Of a DNA stretch of 48,322 bases, positions 1-7,165 are shown one piece after another. The DNA is from an uncultured Flavobacteriaceae bacterium (lineage in GTDB: Bacteria; Bacteroidota; Bacteroidia; Flavobacteriales; Flavobacteriaceae): positions 1-48,322 of the forward strand of contig CANKUU010000025.1 of assembly GCA_947486785.1 (NCBI GenBank). Reading direction: 5' to 3'. The position numbers and the translations under genes are program-made. The notes below the pieces were generated by a model. The model searched no databases. It was given only the letters and a program-made list of their open reading frames with translations, and was not told the origin of the DNA. Numbering within the stretch: the first letter of the stretch is position 1; the number at the start of each line of letters is the position of its first letter.

Positions 1-129
1 AATTTGCTGCTTTTCATTATGACAGTTTGAATTTAAAGTTAGTAAATTCGAATTTTGTAATGTCCTATTTTTAGGGAGGCCTACATTACCACTTAAATAT
101 TTGTATTTGACACGGAATAAACATTGAGA
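1..129. other. Non-coding left edge
   Basis: I see no reading frame or structured signal here that I can name. The stretch is AT-rich and ends just before the start of a decayed gene. It belongs to the accessory zone that runs to about 5.2 kb. Confidence 0.4.
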
Positions 130-340
130 ATGGCCTATAAACTGACTTCTAAAGATGAATTAACTTCAATTATAAGAAACAGCGGAATTGAAACGTGGAA
201 TGAATAAATTGAATTCGTAAAAAGGTTACCATACGGACGAAATTCAAATCGAACAGATTTTGAATAAAATCACGAACATAAAACTAATTCTCGACATTTA
301 TCAAATGAGTGAAAAAACACCCCGAGAATTGGATTTCTAA
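130..340 (+). pseudogene. Decayed small gene (nonsense, frameshift, internal loss)
   Basis: An ATG at 130 opens a 25-codon frame ending in TAA at 205-207. The same frame carries on after that stop with a protein-like stretch containing LPYGRNSNRTDF (to about 261), and then stops again at 265. A frame shifted by one continues from 266 (KITNIKLILDIYQMSEKTP) to a stop at 338-340. Together these read like one small protein that has a leucine-to-stop change, a frameshift and a missing middle section. From memory the pieces resemble a short uncharacterised Bacteroidota protein family containing a PYGRN.NRTDF motif; I could not verify this. No function is proposed. Confidence 0.5.
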
Positions 341-416
341 AAATAATTTAGAAAGAGCTTTTGACGAAATATGGTAAATTAGAGAAAAATGTATAACGAA
401 TTTAACCGAATAAGAA

Positions 417-869
417 ATGGAACTAACCATAGAAAACAAAGCGTATATAGATAGAAGTGTTTTATGTTGGCTTGCTTCAGTATCATCTGAAAACATCCCA
501 AATGTATCTCCAAAGGAGATTTTTAACTACTATGGCAATAAAAAAATAATAGTTGCGAACATCGCTTCACCACAGACCATTCGAAATATCAAGCACAACC
601 AAAATGTTTGTGTTAGTTTTATTGATATTCTAGTTCAGAAAGGATTTCAAATAAAAGGCAAGGCAAAGATTATCACAAAAAATAATGCTGATTTTTTAGA
701 AATGGAAAAAATATTAACGAAAATGACTGGCGGAAATTTTCCTTTTTCAACAATAACAGAAATTACAATAAACCAAATTAAGCCAATTATTGCACCAAAA
801 TATATTCTCTATCCAGAAACAACAGAAATGGAACAGATTGAAAATGCAAAAAAAACATATAGGCTTTAA
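417..869 (+). CDS. Pyridoxamine 5'-phosphate oxidase (PPOX) fold protein
   Basis: The 150-residue product has the layout of the small split-barrel flavin-binding PPOX family. An N-terminal helix is followed by strands carrying LCWLASVSSENIPNVSPKE, then NIASPQTIRNIKHNQNVCVSF, typical of flavin-nucleotide binding members, and an IKGKAKI strand. Such proteins bind FMN, F420 or heme and are often annotated only as general stress or flavin-binding proteins, so the substrate is unknown. The length is normal for the family. The gene stands alone in the accessory zone, with a decayed gene before it and a repeat-like spacer after it. I see no convincing promoter. Confidence 0.7.
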   Translation: MELTIENKAYIDRSVLCWLASVSSENIPNVSPKEIFNYYGNKKIIVANIASPQTIRNIKHNQNVCVSFIDILVQKGFQIKGKAKIITKNNADFLEMEKILTKMTGGNFPFSTITEITINQIKPIIAPKYILYPETTEMEQIENAKKTYRL

Positions 870-1078
870 TGTTGGGCTAATAGTCTACGCACAACAATGG
901 CTATAATTAATACGGGTTTTGGTGCTTAAGCCGAAAGCTAGTGTATATTTACTACGTCCGCCCCACCTTAAGATTTGGCTTTAAAAATGAAAAAATAAAA
1001 CAAAATAAAAAGTTTTGGCTAATTCCTTAATTCAAAATTATTTGTATTTTCAATCCCCTACTAACCATAGCAAAGCCT
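870..1078. other. Cassette-type intergenic spacer
   Basis: This 209-bp spacer has no coding potential that I trust. Around 885-965 it carries a compact, less AT-rich stretch (ACGCACAACAATGGCTATAA and, further on, CGTCCGCCCCACC). From memory this resembles dispersed spacer sequences between lone genes in many flavobacterial genomes. Such spacers are seen next to small GNAT-type or other accessory genes, which fits the gene that follows. The family assignment is recollection, not a search result. Confidence 0.35.
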
Positions 1079-1105
1079 ATGTATGCCATTCGAACCGAAA
1101 AAATA

Positions 1106-1657
1106 ATGAAAGTTGAAATAAGAGAATTTGTAGCGTCTGACATTGAAAAAATAGTTGACTATTTTATTGACGCTGAATCAGACTTTCTTAAGGGAATGGG
1201 AGCTGACAAAAGCAAATTGCCTGAACGCCAAAAATGGATTTATAATCTTCAATCGGAATTAATAAAGCCTTATCGAGAAAAAGATTATTACTATATAATT
1301 TGGTTATTAGACGGACAACCTGTTGGACATTCAAATGTGAATCATATAGATTTTGGAGAATCCGCAACAATGCATCTGCATTTGTGGAATAGTGGAACCC
1401 GAAAAAGTGGACTTGGATTAGAATTTCTTAAAATGACAATTCCTCTTTACTTTGAAAAACTAGAACTTAAAAAATTAATCTGCGAACCGTATTCAGAAAA
1501 TATTGCACCAAACCGAACTCTGAAAAAAATAGGGTTTGACTTAATTCGTGCTTATGAAACAATTCCTGGACCCATAAATTTTAGACAAATTGTTAATAGA
1601 TATGAATTGACAAAAGAACAATTGGAAGAAATTAAAAACGATAAAAAATTGAAATAA
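1106..1657 (+). CDS. GNAT-family N-acetyltransferase
   Basis: The product (183 residues from the ATG at 1106) has GNAT organisation: an N-terminal beta strand (VEIREFVASDIEKIVDYF), a central DGQPVGHSNVNHID strand, and a C-terminal acetyl-CoA fold ending in the NIAPNRTLKKIGFD segment typical of motif B. The acceptor cannot be told from sequence. A longer start at 1079 would add nine residues before the conserved first strand; I prefer 1106 because the fold begins there. The stop is two bases before the OsmC-like gene, so the two are probably co-transcribed. It is part of the accessory zone of unrelated small genes. Confidence 0.75.
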   Translation: MKVEIREFVASDIEKIVDYFIDAESDFLKGMGADKSKLPERQKWIYNLQSELIKPYREKDYYYIIWLLDGQPVGHSNVNHIDFGESATMHLHLWNSGTRKSGLGLEFLKMTIPLYFEKLELKKLICEPYSENIAPNRTLKKIGFDLIRAYETIPGPINFRQIVNRYELTKEQLEEIKNDKKLK

Positions 1658-1659
1658 GA

Positions 1660-2130
1660 ATGAAAAGACACAATTACCATATAAAAGTGAAGTGGACAGG
1701 AAACGAAGGAAATGGAACTCTGAATTACAAGTCTTATAACAGAAATCATAAAATCATATCTGACGAAAAATATGATATGATTAATGGTTCATCTGACCCT
1801 TCATTTTTGGGAGATAAAACAAAATATAATCCTGAAGACCTTTTTTTATCATCCTTGTCGGCTTGTCATATGCTTTGGTATTTACATTTATGTTCGGTAC
1901 ACAAAATTATAGTAACTGAATACTTGGACAATGCGACAGGAATTATGGAGGAAACTGAAAATGGAAGCGGAAAATTTACTGAGGTTATTCTTAATCCAAA
2001 GGTGAAAATAACTGACGGAAACATGATTGAAAAAGCAAATGAATTGCACGAAGAAGCGAATAAAATGTGTTTTATTGCTAATTCTTGCAACTTTAAAATA
2101 CGACATAAACCGAATACAACAACTGAATAA
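1660..2130 (+). CDS. OsmC family protein
   Basis: The 156-residue product matches the OsmC/Ohr fold. It has an N-terminal beta domain (HIKVKWTGNEGNGTLNY), the NPEDLFLSSLSACHMLWYLHL helix with the first conserved cysteine, and the second cysteine late in EANKMCFIANSCNF. In OsmC and Ohr proteins the two cysteines reduce organic or fatty-acid hydroperoxides, so a peroxide-detoxifying role in the cytoplasm is likely. The extra cysteine near the second conserved one makes it uncertain which residue is resolving. It starts two bases after the GNAT gene, which suggests one transcript. Confidence 0.8.
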   Translation: MKRHNYHIKVKWTGNEGNGTLNYKSYNRNHKIISDEKYDMINGSSDPSFLGDKTKYNPEDLFLSSLSACHMLWYLHLCSVHKIIVTEYLDNATGIMEETENGSGKFTEVILNPKVKITDGNMIEKANELHEEANKMCFIANSCNFKIRHKPNTTTE

Positions 2131-2247
2131 AAACGGCTTAAAAAAATGGTTGTATCGATGTTTTACTCCTTCTTTCTTAATTAAGAATTTTGTTTGCGTA
2201 CATCGGCTTCGCTCAAGTGAGATTAGTAAATAAGTCTTCTACCAAAG

Positions 2248-2373
2248 ACACAACAACGCATAACAGATACCCCTTATATAAATGAATATGAAATCGCTAT
2301 TTTAAAGTTGAAAGATCCAATCTTCGGGATTTAACTTTGATGTATCTTTATAGAGGTAGAATTTTAGACGTGT
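2248..2373. repeat. 126-bp direct repeat, copy A
   Basis: This is identical base for base to 5084-5209, 2,836 bp downstream. By comparison with copy B it contains, on the minus strand, the last 24 codons (stop included) of the EnvC-like gene plus 54 bp beyond that gene. Here it is detached from the rest of the gene, so this copy is the displaced one. Confidence 0.95.
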
Positions 2374-2455
2374 ATAGTTAACACTTATTATTTAACTACT
2401 TACAAAAATACTCGCAAATGTGGTATTCCGTTTTCAATTACTAACTTAATTGCTG

Positions 2456-2487
2456 AAACACGCCCCTAATCATAACACAAAACCGTT
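2456..2487 (+). repeat. Left arm of imperfect inverted repeat around the hydrolase-sigma cassette
   Basis: The sequence from AAACACGCC to ACCGTT matches the reverse complement of 4509-4539 at 28 of 32 positions (three substitutions and one single-base gap). The two arms enclose the hydrolase, sigma factor and membrane protein genes. Confidence 0.8.
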
Positions 2488-2592
2488 GGGTGCAACCCTA
2501 TTAAAAATGCTGCCAAAAAGAAAAATTAAAAGACGTTGTAACATTTTGTAGTTCCTCGTATCTAAAAGACGAACCCTAAAGAAAACTACAAG

Positions 2593-3438
2593 ATGAAAAA
2601 CACACTTTTTTTAAGCATTTTTCTTCTCATCATCACACAAATATTTGGACAAACAATTTCCGACTATCCATTTGAAGTAAAGAAAAGTGGGTATGGTAAT
2701 CAAACGATTGTGCTAATCCCAGGGTTTGCGTGTTCGGGCGAAGTGTGGGCTGAAACTAAATCTGTTTACGAAAAAGACTTTACGTGTTATACGCTAACAA
2801 TGGCCGGATTTGCAGACGCCGAACCTAGTACAAACCCAAATTTTGAGAACTGGAAGATGGGAATTGCTAATTTCATCAAGAAAAACAACCTTGAAAAGTC
2901 TATTTTAATTGGCCATAGTATGGGCGGAGTTTTGGCAATGGCAATAGCTGCTGATTATCCTGAACGTATTGAAAAAATAGTTGTTGTAGATGCCTTACCT
3001 TGTTTACAAGCAGTAATGAATCCAAATTTTAAGCAGGAAGAAAATATCGATTGTACGGCTACCGTGAATCAGATTACAGCTTTAACAGAAGAACAATTTC
3101 TTCAAATGCAAAAAATGTCTATGCCACAGCTCATCCAAAATAAAGAAATGTTAAAAACCCTTATAAATTGGAGTGTACAATCCGATAGAACAACTTTTGC
3201 CAAAATGTATTGCGATTTTTCAAATACAGATTTAAGAGAAAAAATAGCAGCAATAAAATGCCCTACTTTAGTTCTACTAGAATCGAACTTTAAAAACGTT
3301 AAGCCTGCAATTGAAGCGCAATATAAAAAGCTTGAATCTGCCGATTTACAATATGCAAACAAAGGACTTCATTTTATAATGTACGACGACAAAGAATGGT
3401 ATTTTGAGCAACTAGCGAATTTTTTACCCAACGATTAA
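2593..3438 (+). CDS. Secreted alpha/beta hydrolase
   Basis: The 281-residue protein starts with a signal peptide (hydrophobic to about residue 18, then GQTIS). It then has an alpha/beta hydrolase fold with the oxyanion strand LIPGFACSGE, the nucleophile elbow GHSMGG (Ser109) and a C-terminal histidine in GLHFIMYDD (about residue 260). The substrate is not predictable; esterase, lactonase or peptidase activities are all possible. Export suggests a periplasmic or outer-surface role. The next gene, an ECF sigma factor, begins two bases after the stop, so this is the head of a three-gene unit. It lies between inverted-repeat arms and looks portable. Confidence 0.8.
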   Translation: MKNTLFLSIFLLIITQIFGQTISDYPFEVKKSGYGNQTIVLIPGFACSGEVWAETKSVYEKDFTCYTLTMAGFADAEPSTNPNFENWKMGIANFIKKNNLEKSILIGHSMGGVLAMAIAADYPERIEKIVVVDALPCLQAVMNPNFKQEENIDCTATVNQITALTEEQFLQMQKMSMPQLIQNKEMLKTLINWSVQSDRTTFAKMYCDFSNTDLREKIAAIKCPTLVLLESNFKNVKPAIEAQYKKLESADLQYANKGLHFIMYDDKEWYFEQLANFLPND

Positions 3439-3440
3439 AG

Positions 3441-3908
3441 GTGTTCGAAGAAATCTACAAAAATTATTGGCAAAGAATATTTCGTCTTTGCATGGGTTAT
3501 GTAAACGACAAAGACTTTGCAAAGGATTTAGCGCAAGAAACTTTTATAGTTGTATTGAAAAAACTTCCAGAATTTAGGAACGAAGCGAAAATAGGTACTT
3601 GGATTTTTAGAATTGCATCTAATATTTGTTTACGCCAAATCGAACGCCAAAAGCGTTATCCAAAAGACGAACTACCAAAAAATATTTCAGAAGAAAACAC
3701 CTCCGATATTGAACCAAAAATCAAGTTTTTATACAAGTGTATATCAGAACTAGCTGAAACCGATAGAATAATTATATCACTTGAACTTGAAGACATCAAA
3801 CAGGAAGATATTGCAAATATAGTAGGGCTTTCTAGCACTAATGTTCGCGTTAAAATTCATAGAATCAAAGAAAAAATAAGAACAAAATTCAGGGAATATG
3901 AACAATGA
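3441..3908 (+). CDS. ECF-type RNA polymerase sigma-70 factor
   Basis: The 155-residue product has both ECF domains. Region 2 is about residues 5-70 (DLAQETFIVVLKKLPEF, then GTWIFRIASNICLRQIERQ). Region 4 is about residues 100-150 and has a helix-turn-helix (DIKQEDIANIVGLSSTNVRVKIHRIKE, residues broken by a normal turn). It redirects RNA polymerase to a small regulon. The start is GTG at 3441; this places the start two bases after the hydrolase stop and gives the expected N-terminus (FEEIYKNYWQRIFRLC). The 3' end overlaps the next gene by 11 bp, which implies translational coupling and points to that membrane protein as its partner. Confidence 0.88.
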   Translation: MFEEIYKNYWQRIFRLCMGYVNDKDFAKDLAQETFIVVLKKLPEFRNEAKIGTWIFRIASNICLRQIERQKRYPKDELPKNISEENTSDIEPKIKFLYKCISELAETDRIIISLELEDIKQEDIANIVGLSSTNVRVKIHRIKEKIRTKFREYEQ

Positions 3909-4482
3909 TTTAAACCTCAAAGAATTGTGGTCTAAACAGACCAACGAACCACCTAAAATAGAGGAATTATTTTTAGATTTTGCGAAAATCAAGAAAAAAA
4001 ATTTAATCACATTAATTGCTGCTAATTTTTTGATGGCAGCTACCATTGCGTTTATCATTTTTATTTGGTTTTATTATAAACCAAATTTAATTACTACAAA
4101 AATCGGAATAGGATTAACAATTTTAGGAATAATTATTTATCTATTCTTCTACAATCAACTTATTCCATATTTGAGGAAAATCAACGAAACTCAGAGTAAT
4201 AGTGAATTTTTAAAAGCAGTTATAAAACTAAAAGAGCAACAGAAATTTTTACAAACGAGAATGTTGCAGATATACTTTATTACATTAACCCTTGGGCTCT
4301 GTTTGTATCTATATGAGTATGTATCGCTAATACCGTTTCCGTGGTCTATTTTTGCCTATCTAGTTACCTTGATATGGATTGGCTTTAATTGGTTCTATCT
4401 TAGACCAAGAGTAGTTCGAAAGCAGCGTGACAAACTGAACGGAATTATTAAACAGTTTGAAAATATTAAAAACCAGAACTGA
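3898..4482 (+). CDS. Multi-span membrane protein, possible regulator of the adjacent sigma factor
   Basis: I do not recognise a named family. The 194-residue product has a cytoplasmic-looking N-terminus (LKELWSKQTNEPPKIEEL). It then has four predicted membrane segments in two pairs (about residues 40-60, 70-90, 121-141 and 148-168), with a charged linker between the pairs and a basic C-terminus. It overlaps the sigma gene by 11 bp. A short cytoplasmic N-terminal segment before membrane helices, encoded straight after an ECF sigma gene, is the usual place for an anti-sigma factor. However, no zinc-finger or FecR-type domain is visible, so that role is inference only. Confidence 0.6.
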   Translation: MNNDLNLKELWSKQTNEPPKIEELFLDFAKIKKKNLITLIAANFLMAATIAFIIFIWFYYKPNLITTKIGIGLTILGIIIYLFFYNQLIPYLRKINETQSNSEFLKAVIKLKEQQKFLQTRMLQIYFITLTLGLCLYLYEYVSLIPFPWSIFAYLVTLIWIGFNWFYLRPRVVRKQRDKLNGIIKQFENIKNQN

Positions 4483-4508
4483 AAATAGTACGGAAAAGGT
4501 CTGCTTAT

Positions 4509-4539
4509 AATGGTCTTGTGTATGATTAGTGGCGTGTTT
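4509..4539 (-). repeat. Right arm of imperfect inverted repeat
   Basis: Its reverse complement matches 2456-2487 (AAACACGCC, CTAATCATA, CACAA, ACC blocks conserved in order). It lies 26 bp after the stop of the membrane protein gene, so the arms bracket the three-gene unit tightly on this side and less tightly (about 105 bp) on the other. Confidence 0.8.
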
Positions 4540-5052
4540 AAGAACCTACTTTAGCAAATAAAAACTGAATAGAAAATCCTCTCAGATTTTTTAAGTAGGC
4601 GAGAACTTGCCATTAATTATATAAGTTGTTGTAGCCAGTTTTATTTCTCCTGATGAATCCTATTTAATATTTGATAGTAAAAGAAATAACTGGCCCAAAA
4701 CCTCATCCAAATTAAGTTTCAAATCCAAAGCATTGAAAAAAGATCTTGCAAAAACATAAAAAATTGACTCCATAATAAATCGAGAGGCATTATTAATGAA
4801 TCCTATTTCTAAAAATTGGGTTAGTTCTATAAATGCCTTAAAACACGGCAGGAATAATACCCTTTTGACCACTTTTTAAACGCCTGTAAAAATTGCGCTT
4901 GCCTACACGCTCACTCAACTGAATACGGGCAAACAACTTTTATTGGTGGGCCGTTTACGGCATAAGTAAAGTGGGGTAAAACAGTATTTTTACCAAGCCC
5001 TTATCCAAAGGGCACATTCGAAATAAGCAATTTAGGCGAAAGAAAACCTATA

Positions 5053-5076
5053 GATTTAAGAGAAAAAATAGCAGCT
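5053..5076 (+). repeat. 24-bp fragment identical to part of the hydrolase gene
   Basis: The 24 bases match positions 3228-3251 exactly, and in the same frame they encode DLREKIAA. The surrounding frame from about 4960 reads on with other protein-like residues, but it has a stop before it and is cut by the repeat at 5084. It looks like debris of a second hydrolase-like or related gene, or a small local duplication. Confidence 0.5.
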
Positions 5077-5083
5077 GTAAAAT

Positions 5084-5209
5084 ACACAACAACGCATAAC
5101 AGATACCCCTTATATAAATGAATATGAAATCGCTATTTTAAAGTTGAAAGATCCAATCTTCGGGATTTAACTTTGATGTATCTTTATAGAGGTAGAATTT
5201 TAGACGTGT
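5084..5209. repeat. 126-bp direct repeat, copy B (native copy)
   Basis: This is the native copy, since it is continuous with the EnvC-like gene. It includes that gene's last 24 codons with stop (5138-5209) and 54 bp downstream. It is identical to 2248-2373. Confidence 0.95.
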
Positions 5210-6358
5210 TTGCCCATTAGACCGATTGGTATATATTTTACCAAGCTTGGTTTTAATATGCACTTTGTCTCCCTTTTTTACAAATAATTCTGATAAATTA
5301 TAATAGGTACTAATATAGTTTCCGTGTTTAATTTGAATTCCCTTACCACCACCGGGTACCGATAAAATAGCCAACACTTCACCTTCAAAAATAGAACGAG
5401 CTATAGCCCCTTCATCAGTTGCTATAATAACGCCATTACTTTCATGTTTTATGCCAGGGTAAATAGGATCTCGATATACCCCAAAGCCTTGACTTTTAAT
5501 GCCTTTTTCTACAGGCCAAATTAATTTACCCTTATTGGAGGTAAAATTACTTGCCACTATAGTAGCCTCAGGGGTTAGCATAAACTTGCTTTTATTAAGT
5601 ACCTTTTTACCTGTTTTTTTATTTGCGGCTGCTATCGCATTTCTAATTAATTTTTCAATTTGTTTGTCTATCTTCTTTGCTTCTTTTTCTTTCTTTTTTA
5701 TTCGAGCACTGTATTTACTTTCGTTACTACGAATCGTTTTTAAAAGCGCTTTTTGTGACTGTATTTCTTTAAAAAGCTGGTCTTTCGCTTTTCTGTTTTG
5801 AGCGATTAGCACCTCTTTTACTTTTCGCTCTGCATTTAAATCTTTATTTAACCGAGCTAAATCTTCTGTCTTTACTAAAATTTCTTCTCCTTGTCCTCTT
5901 CTATACTCGGTATATTGCTTCATATATTGCAAGCGTTTAAAGGCCTGAAAAAAGCTCTTAGAAGAAAGTAAAAACATTAACCGACTTTGTTTAGATCGGT
6001 TTTGATACGATTTTCGAATCATTAAACCATAATCATCCTTTAAGCGCTTTAAATCTGCTCTTAATTTGCTAATATTCTTAATATTGGCATTAATTCGACG
6101 GTTTAATAAGTTTGATTGTTGGTTGGTTACCCGAATCAGCTGTTGGCGTACGTTAATCTTCTTATCTAAAGCCTCCATTTGATCTAAAACACTTCCCTTT
6201 TCTTTTTTTTCAGCAAATAGCAAGCGATTAATAGCCCGTATCTCGGTCTGTAATTTTTCGCGTTTTTCTTCGAGTGAACGTTGTTCTTCTGTTTGGGAAA
6301 AGCCATTTTTAGGTACGATGCTAAAAAGAACTAAAGCGATTAGAAAAAACTTTTTCAT
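5138..6358 (-). CDS. EnvC-like murein hydrolase activator (LytM/M23 domain)
   Basis: The 406-residue protein has a signal peptide (about 1-21), a long coiled coil (about 25-240) and a C-terminal LytM/M23 domain (about 278-400). The domain is degenerate: the HxGxD motif reads HESNG (His305, with Gly309 in place of Asp), and the late HxH reads RLK (385-387). Zinc binding is therefore unlikely. This is the pattern of EnvC, which activates amidases rather than cutting peptidoglycan itself, so a role in septal or envelope peptidoglycan turnover in the periplasm is expected. It is last in a co-directional envelope operon and starts one base after the DUF4292 gene ends. Its 3' end is duplicated at 2248-2373. 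Confidence 0.85.
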   Translation of the reverse strand: MKKFFLIALVLFSIVPKNGFSQTEEQRSLEEKREKLQTEIRAINRLLFAEKKEKGSVLDQMEALDKKINVRQQLIRVTNQQSNLLNRRINANIKNISKLRADLKRLKDDYGLMIRKSYQNRSKQSRLMFLLSSKSFFQAFKRLQYMKQYTEYRRGQGEEILVKTEDLARLNKDLNAERKVKEVLIAQNRKAKDQLFKEIQSQKALLKTIRSNESKYSARIKKKEKEAKKIDKQIEKLIRNAIAAANKKTGKKVLNKSKFMLTPEATIVASNFTSNKGKLIWPVEKGIKSQGFGVYRDPIYPGIKHESNGVIIATDEGAIARSIFEGEVLAILSVPGGGKGIQIKHGNYISTYYNLSELFVKKGDKVHIKTKLGKIYTNRSNGQTRLKFYLYKDTSKLNPEDWIFQL

Positions 6359-7159
6359 TTAAATATCATCTTTATCTAAAACAATTTCTTCATAGCCTTT
6401 GGGCAGTTTATAAGGAAAATTTAAATCGGCATCAAACTCCATATTACGATACGCAATAGTAATGGTGTTTTTTTTATCTTTTTCAATTGCTGTTATCAAA
6501 ATATCGTTGGGTAGCACCCATTTATTCACTTTTTGATAGTTTTTGTACGCGATAGTTAATACCCGTTTTTTTAGCGGTTGTGCTAGTTGCTGCATCGAAA
6601 TTTTAAAATTTCTGGGTTCTATTCTAAAAAGAGTTTTAAAGAGAGTTTCTATCTTTTTTGGTTTTAGCTGGTAATTTTCATCGGCTATTTCAAGCATATA
6701 TTTGCTGTCTCGCAAATCAAAAATCGCCTGACCTAAAAGCAAATTTTGAACCTTATCAAAGTCTAAACTTGTACCTAATAATTTACTTAAAAATGAGAAA
6801 TCACCATCAAAATAAGTGCGTTCTAATTTGTTGTAAAAAGATACTCTATTTGGCGTAATGTAGGCTTTTACTGCTCCAAAGGGGGCGCTAATCCATATGG
6901 CACTATCTTTTTTTATTCGCAGACTTACTGAAACAGCATTACTGCTATCGCCATTAGAATATTCAACTTTCATTTTACCGTTTAAGGTCTTAAACTTAAG
7001 GCTGTTTAAATAGTGCTGTTTAATTACAGTTTTAACCGTCATTTTTTTATTCGCTGTACTTGACGATAATACTTTAGAGGAAGTACATGAAATAACACAC
7101 ACTATAACCAAGCAGTAAACTATTGTTTTAGGGATATATTTAAGCGCCAATATCTTCAT
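6359..7159 (-). CDS. DUF4292 family lipoprotein
   Basis: The 266-residue product starts with a signal peptide ending in a lipobox (VISC, lipidated Cys25). It continues with a beta-rich domain (FKTLNGKMKVEYSNG, SVSLRIKKDSAIWIS, then RTYFDGDFSFL) characteristic of DUF4292. The family is Bacteroidota-specific and resembles LolA/LolB-type lipoprotein carriers in overall layout, which would suit envelope assembly, but the biochemical role is not established. It sits between a TPR protein (6 bp gap) and the EnvC-like gene (directly adjacent), a gene order that I recall as common in Flavobacteriia. Confidence 0.8.
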   Translation of the reverse strand: MKILALKYIPKTIVYCLVIVCVISCTSSKVLSSSTANKKMTVKTVIKQHYLNSLKFKTLNGKMKVEYSNGDSSNAVSVSLRIKKDSAIWISAPFGAVKAYITPNRVSFYNKLERTYFDGDFSFLSKLLGTSLDFDKVQNLLLGQAIFDLRDSKYMLEIADENYQLKPKKIETLFKTLFRIEPRNFKISMQQLAQPLKKRVLTIAYKNYQKVNKWVLPNDILITAIEKDKKNTITIAYRNMEFDADLNFPYKLPKGYEEIVLDKDDI

Positions 7160-7165
7160 TAAAAT

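Larger units (their letters stand above)
2131..2592. other. Gene-free spacer holding two repeat boundaries
   Basis: The 462-bp stretch has no credible gene. It contains one copy of the 126-bp direct repeat (2248-2373) and the left arm of an inverted repeat (2456-2487) followed by a CCGTTGGGTGCAAC segment. The remainder is AT-rich. Short frames on either strand here do not look like proteins. Confidence 0.6.
4483..5083. other. Gene-free spacer with repeat arm and gene debris
   Basis: No intact gene is visible in this roughly 600-bp stretch. It begins with the right inverted-repeat arm and a spacer that, from memory, resembles dispersed flavobacterial spacers (Ts and short complementary blocks CCTACTT at about 4545 and AAGTAGG at about 4592). 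A 70-codon minus-strand frame at 4660-4872 is discussed under rejected items. At 5053-5076 the sequence shares 24 identical bases with the hydrolase gene (3228-3251), then runs into the 126-bp repeat. Confidence 0.5.

Noticed and set aside
284-496. Minus-strand frame over the start of the PPOX gene
   Set aside because: It overlaps both the decayed gene and the PPOX start on the opposite strand and has low-complexity, AT-driven composition.
885-965. Possible integron attC-type site
   Set aside because: I could not find paired GTTRRRY/RYYYAAC core sites and no integrase is present, so it is listed only as a repeat-like spacer.
2027-2233. Plus-strand frame overlapping the 3' end of the OsmC-like gene
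   Set aside because: It reads the OsmC gene in the wrong frame and contains no motif.
2301-2345. Hairpin-like AAAGTT...AACTTT in the 126-bp repeat
   Set aside because: It falls in coding sequence of the EnvC-like gene (its last codons) and the arms are imperfect, so I do not call it a terminator.
4660-4872. 70-codon minus-strand frame, mildly like the C-terminal helices of a regulator
   Set aside because: No start signal, no recognisable motif and it lies in debris between repeats. Possibly a gene remnant but not supportable as a gene.
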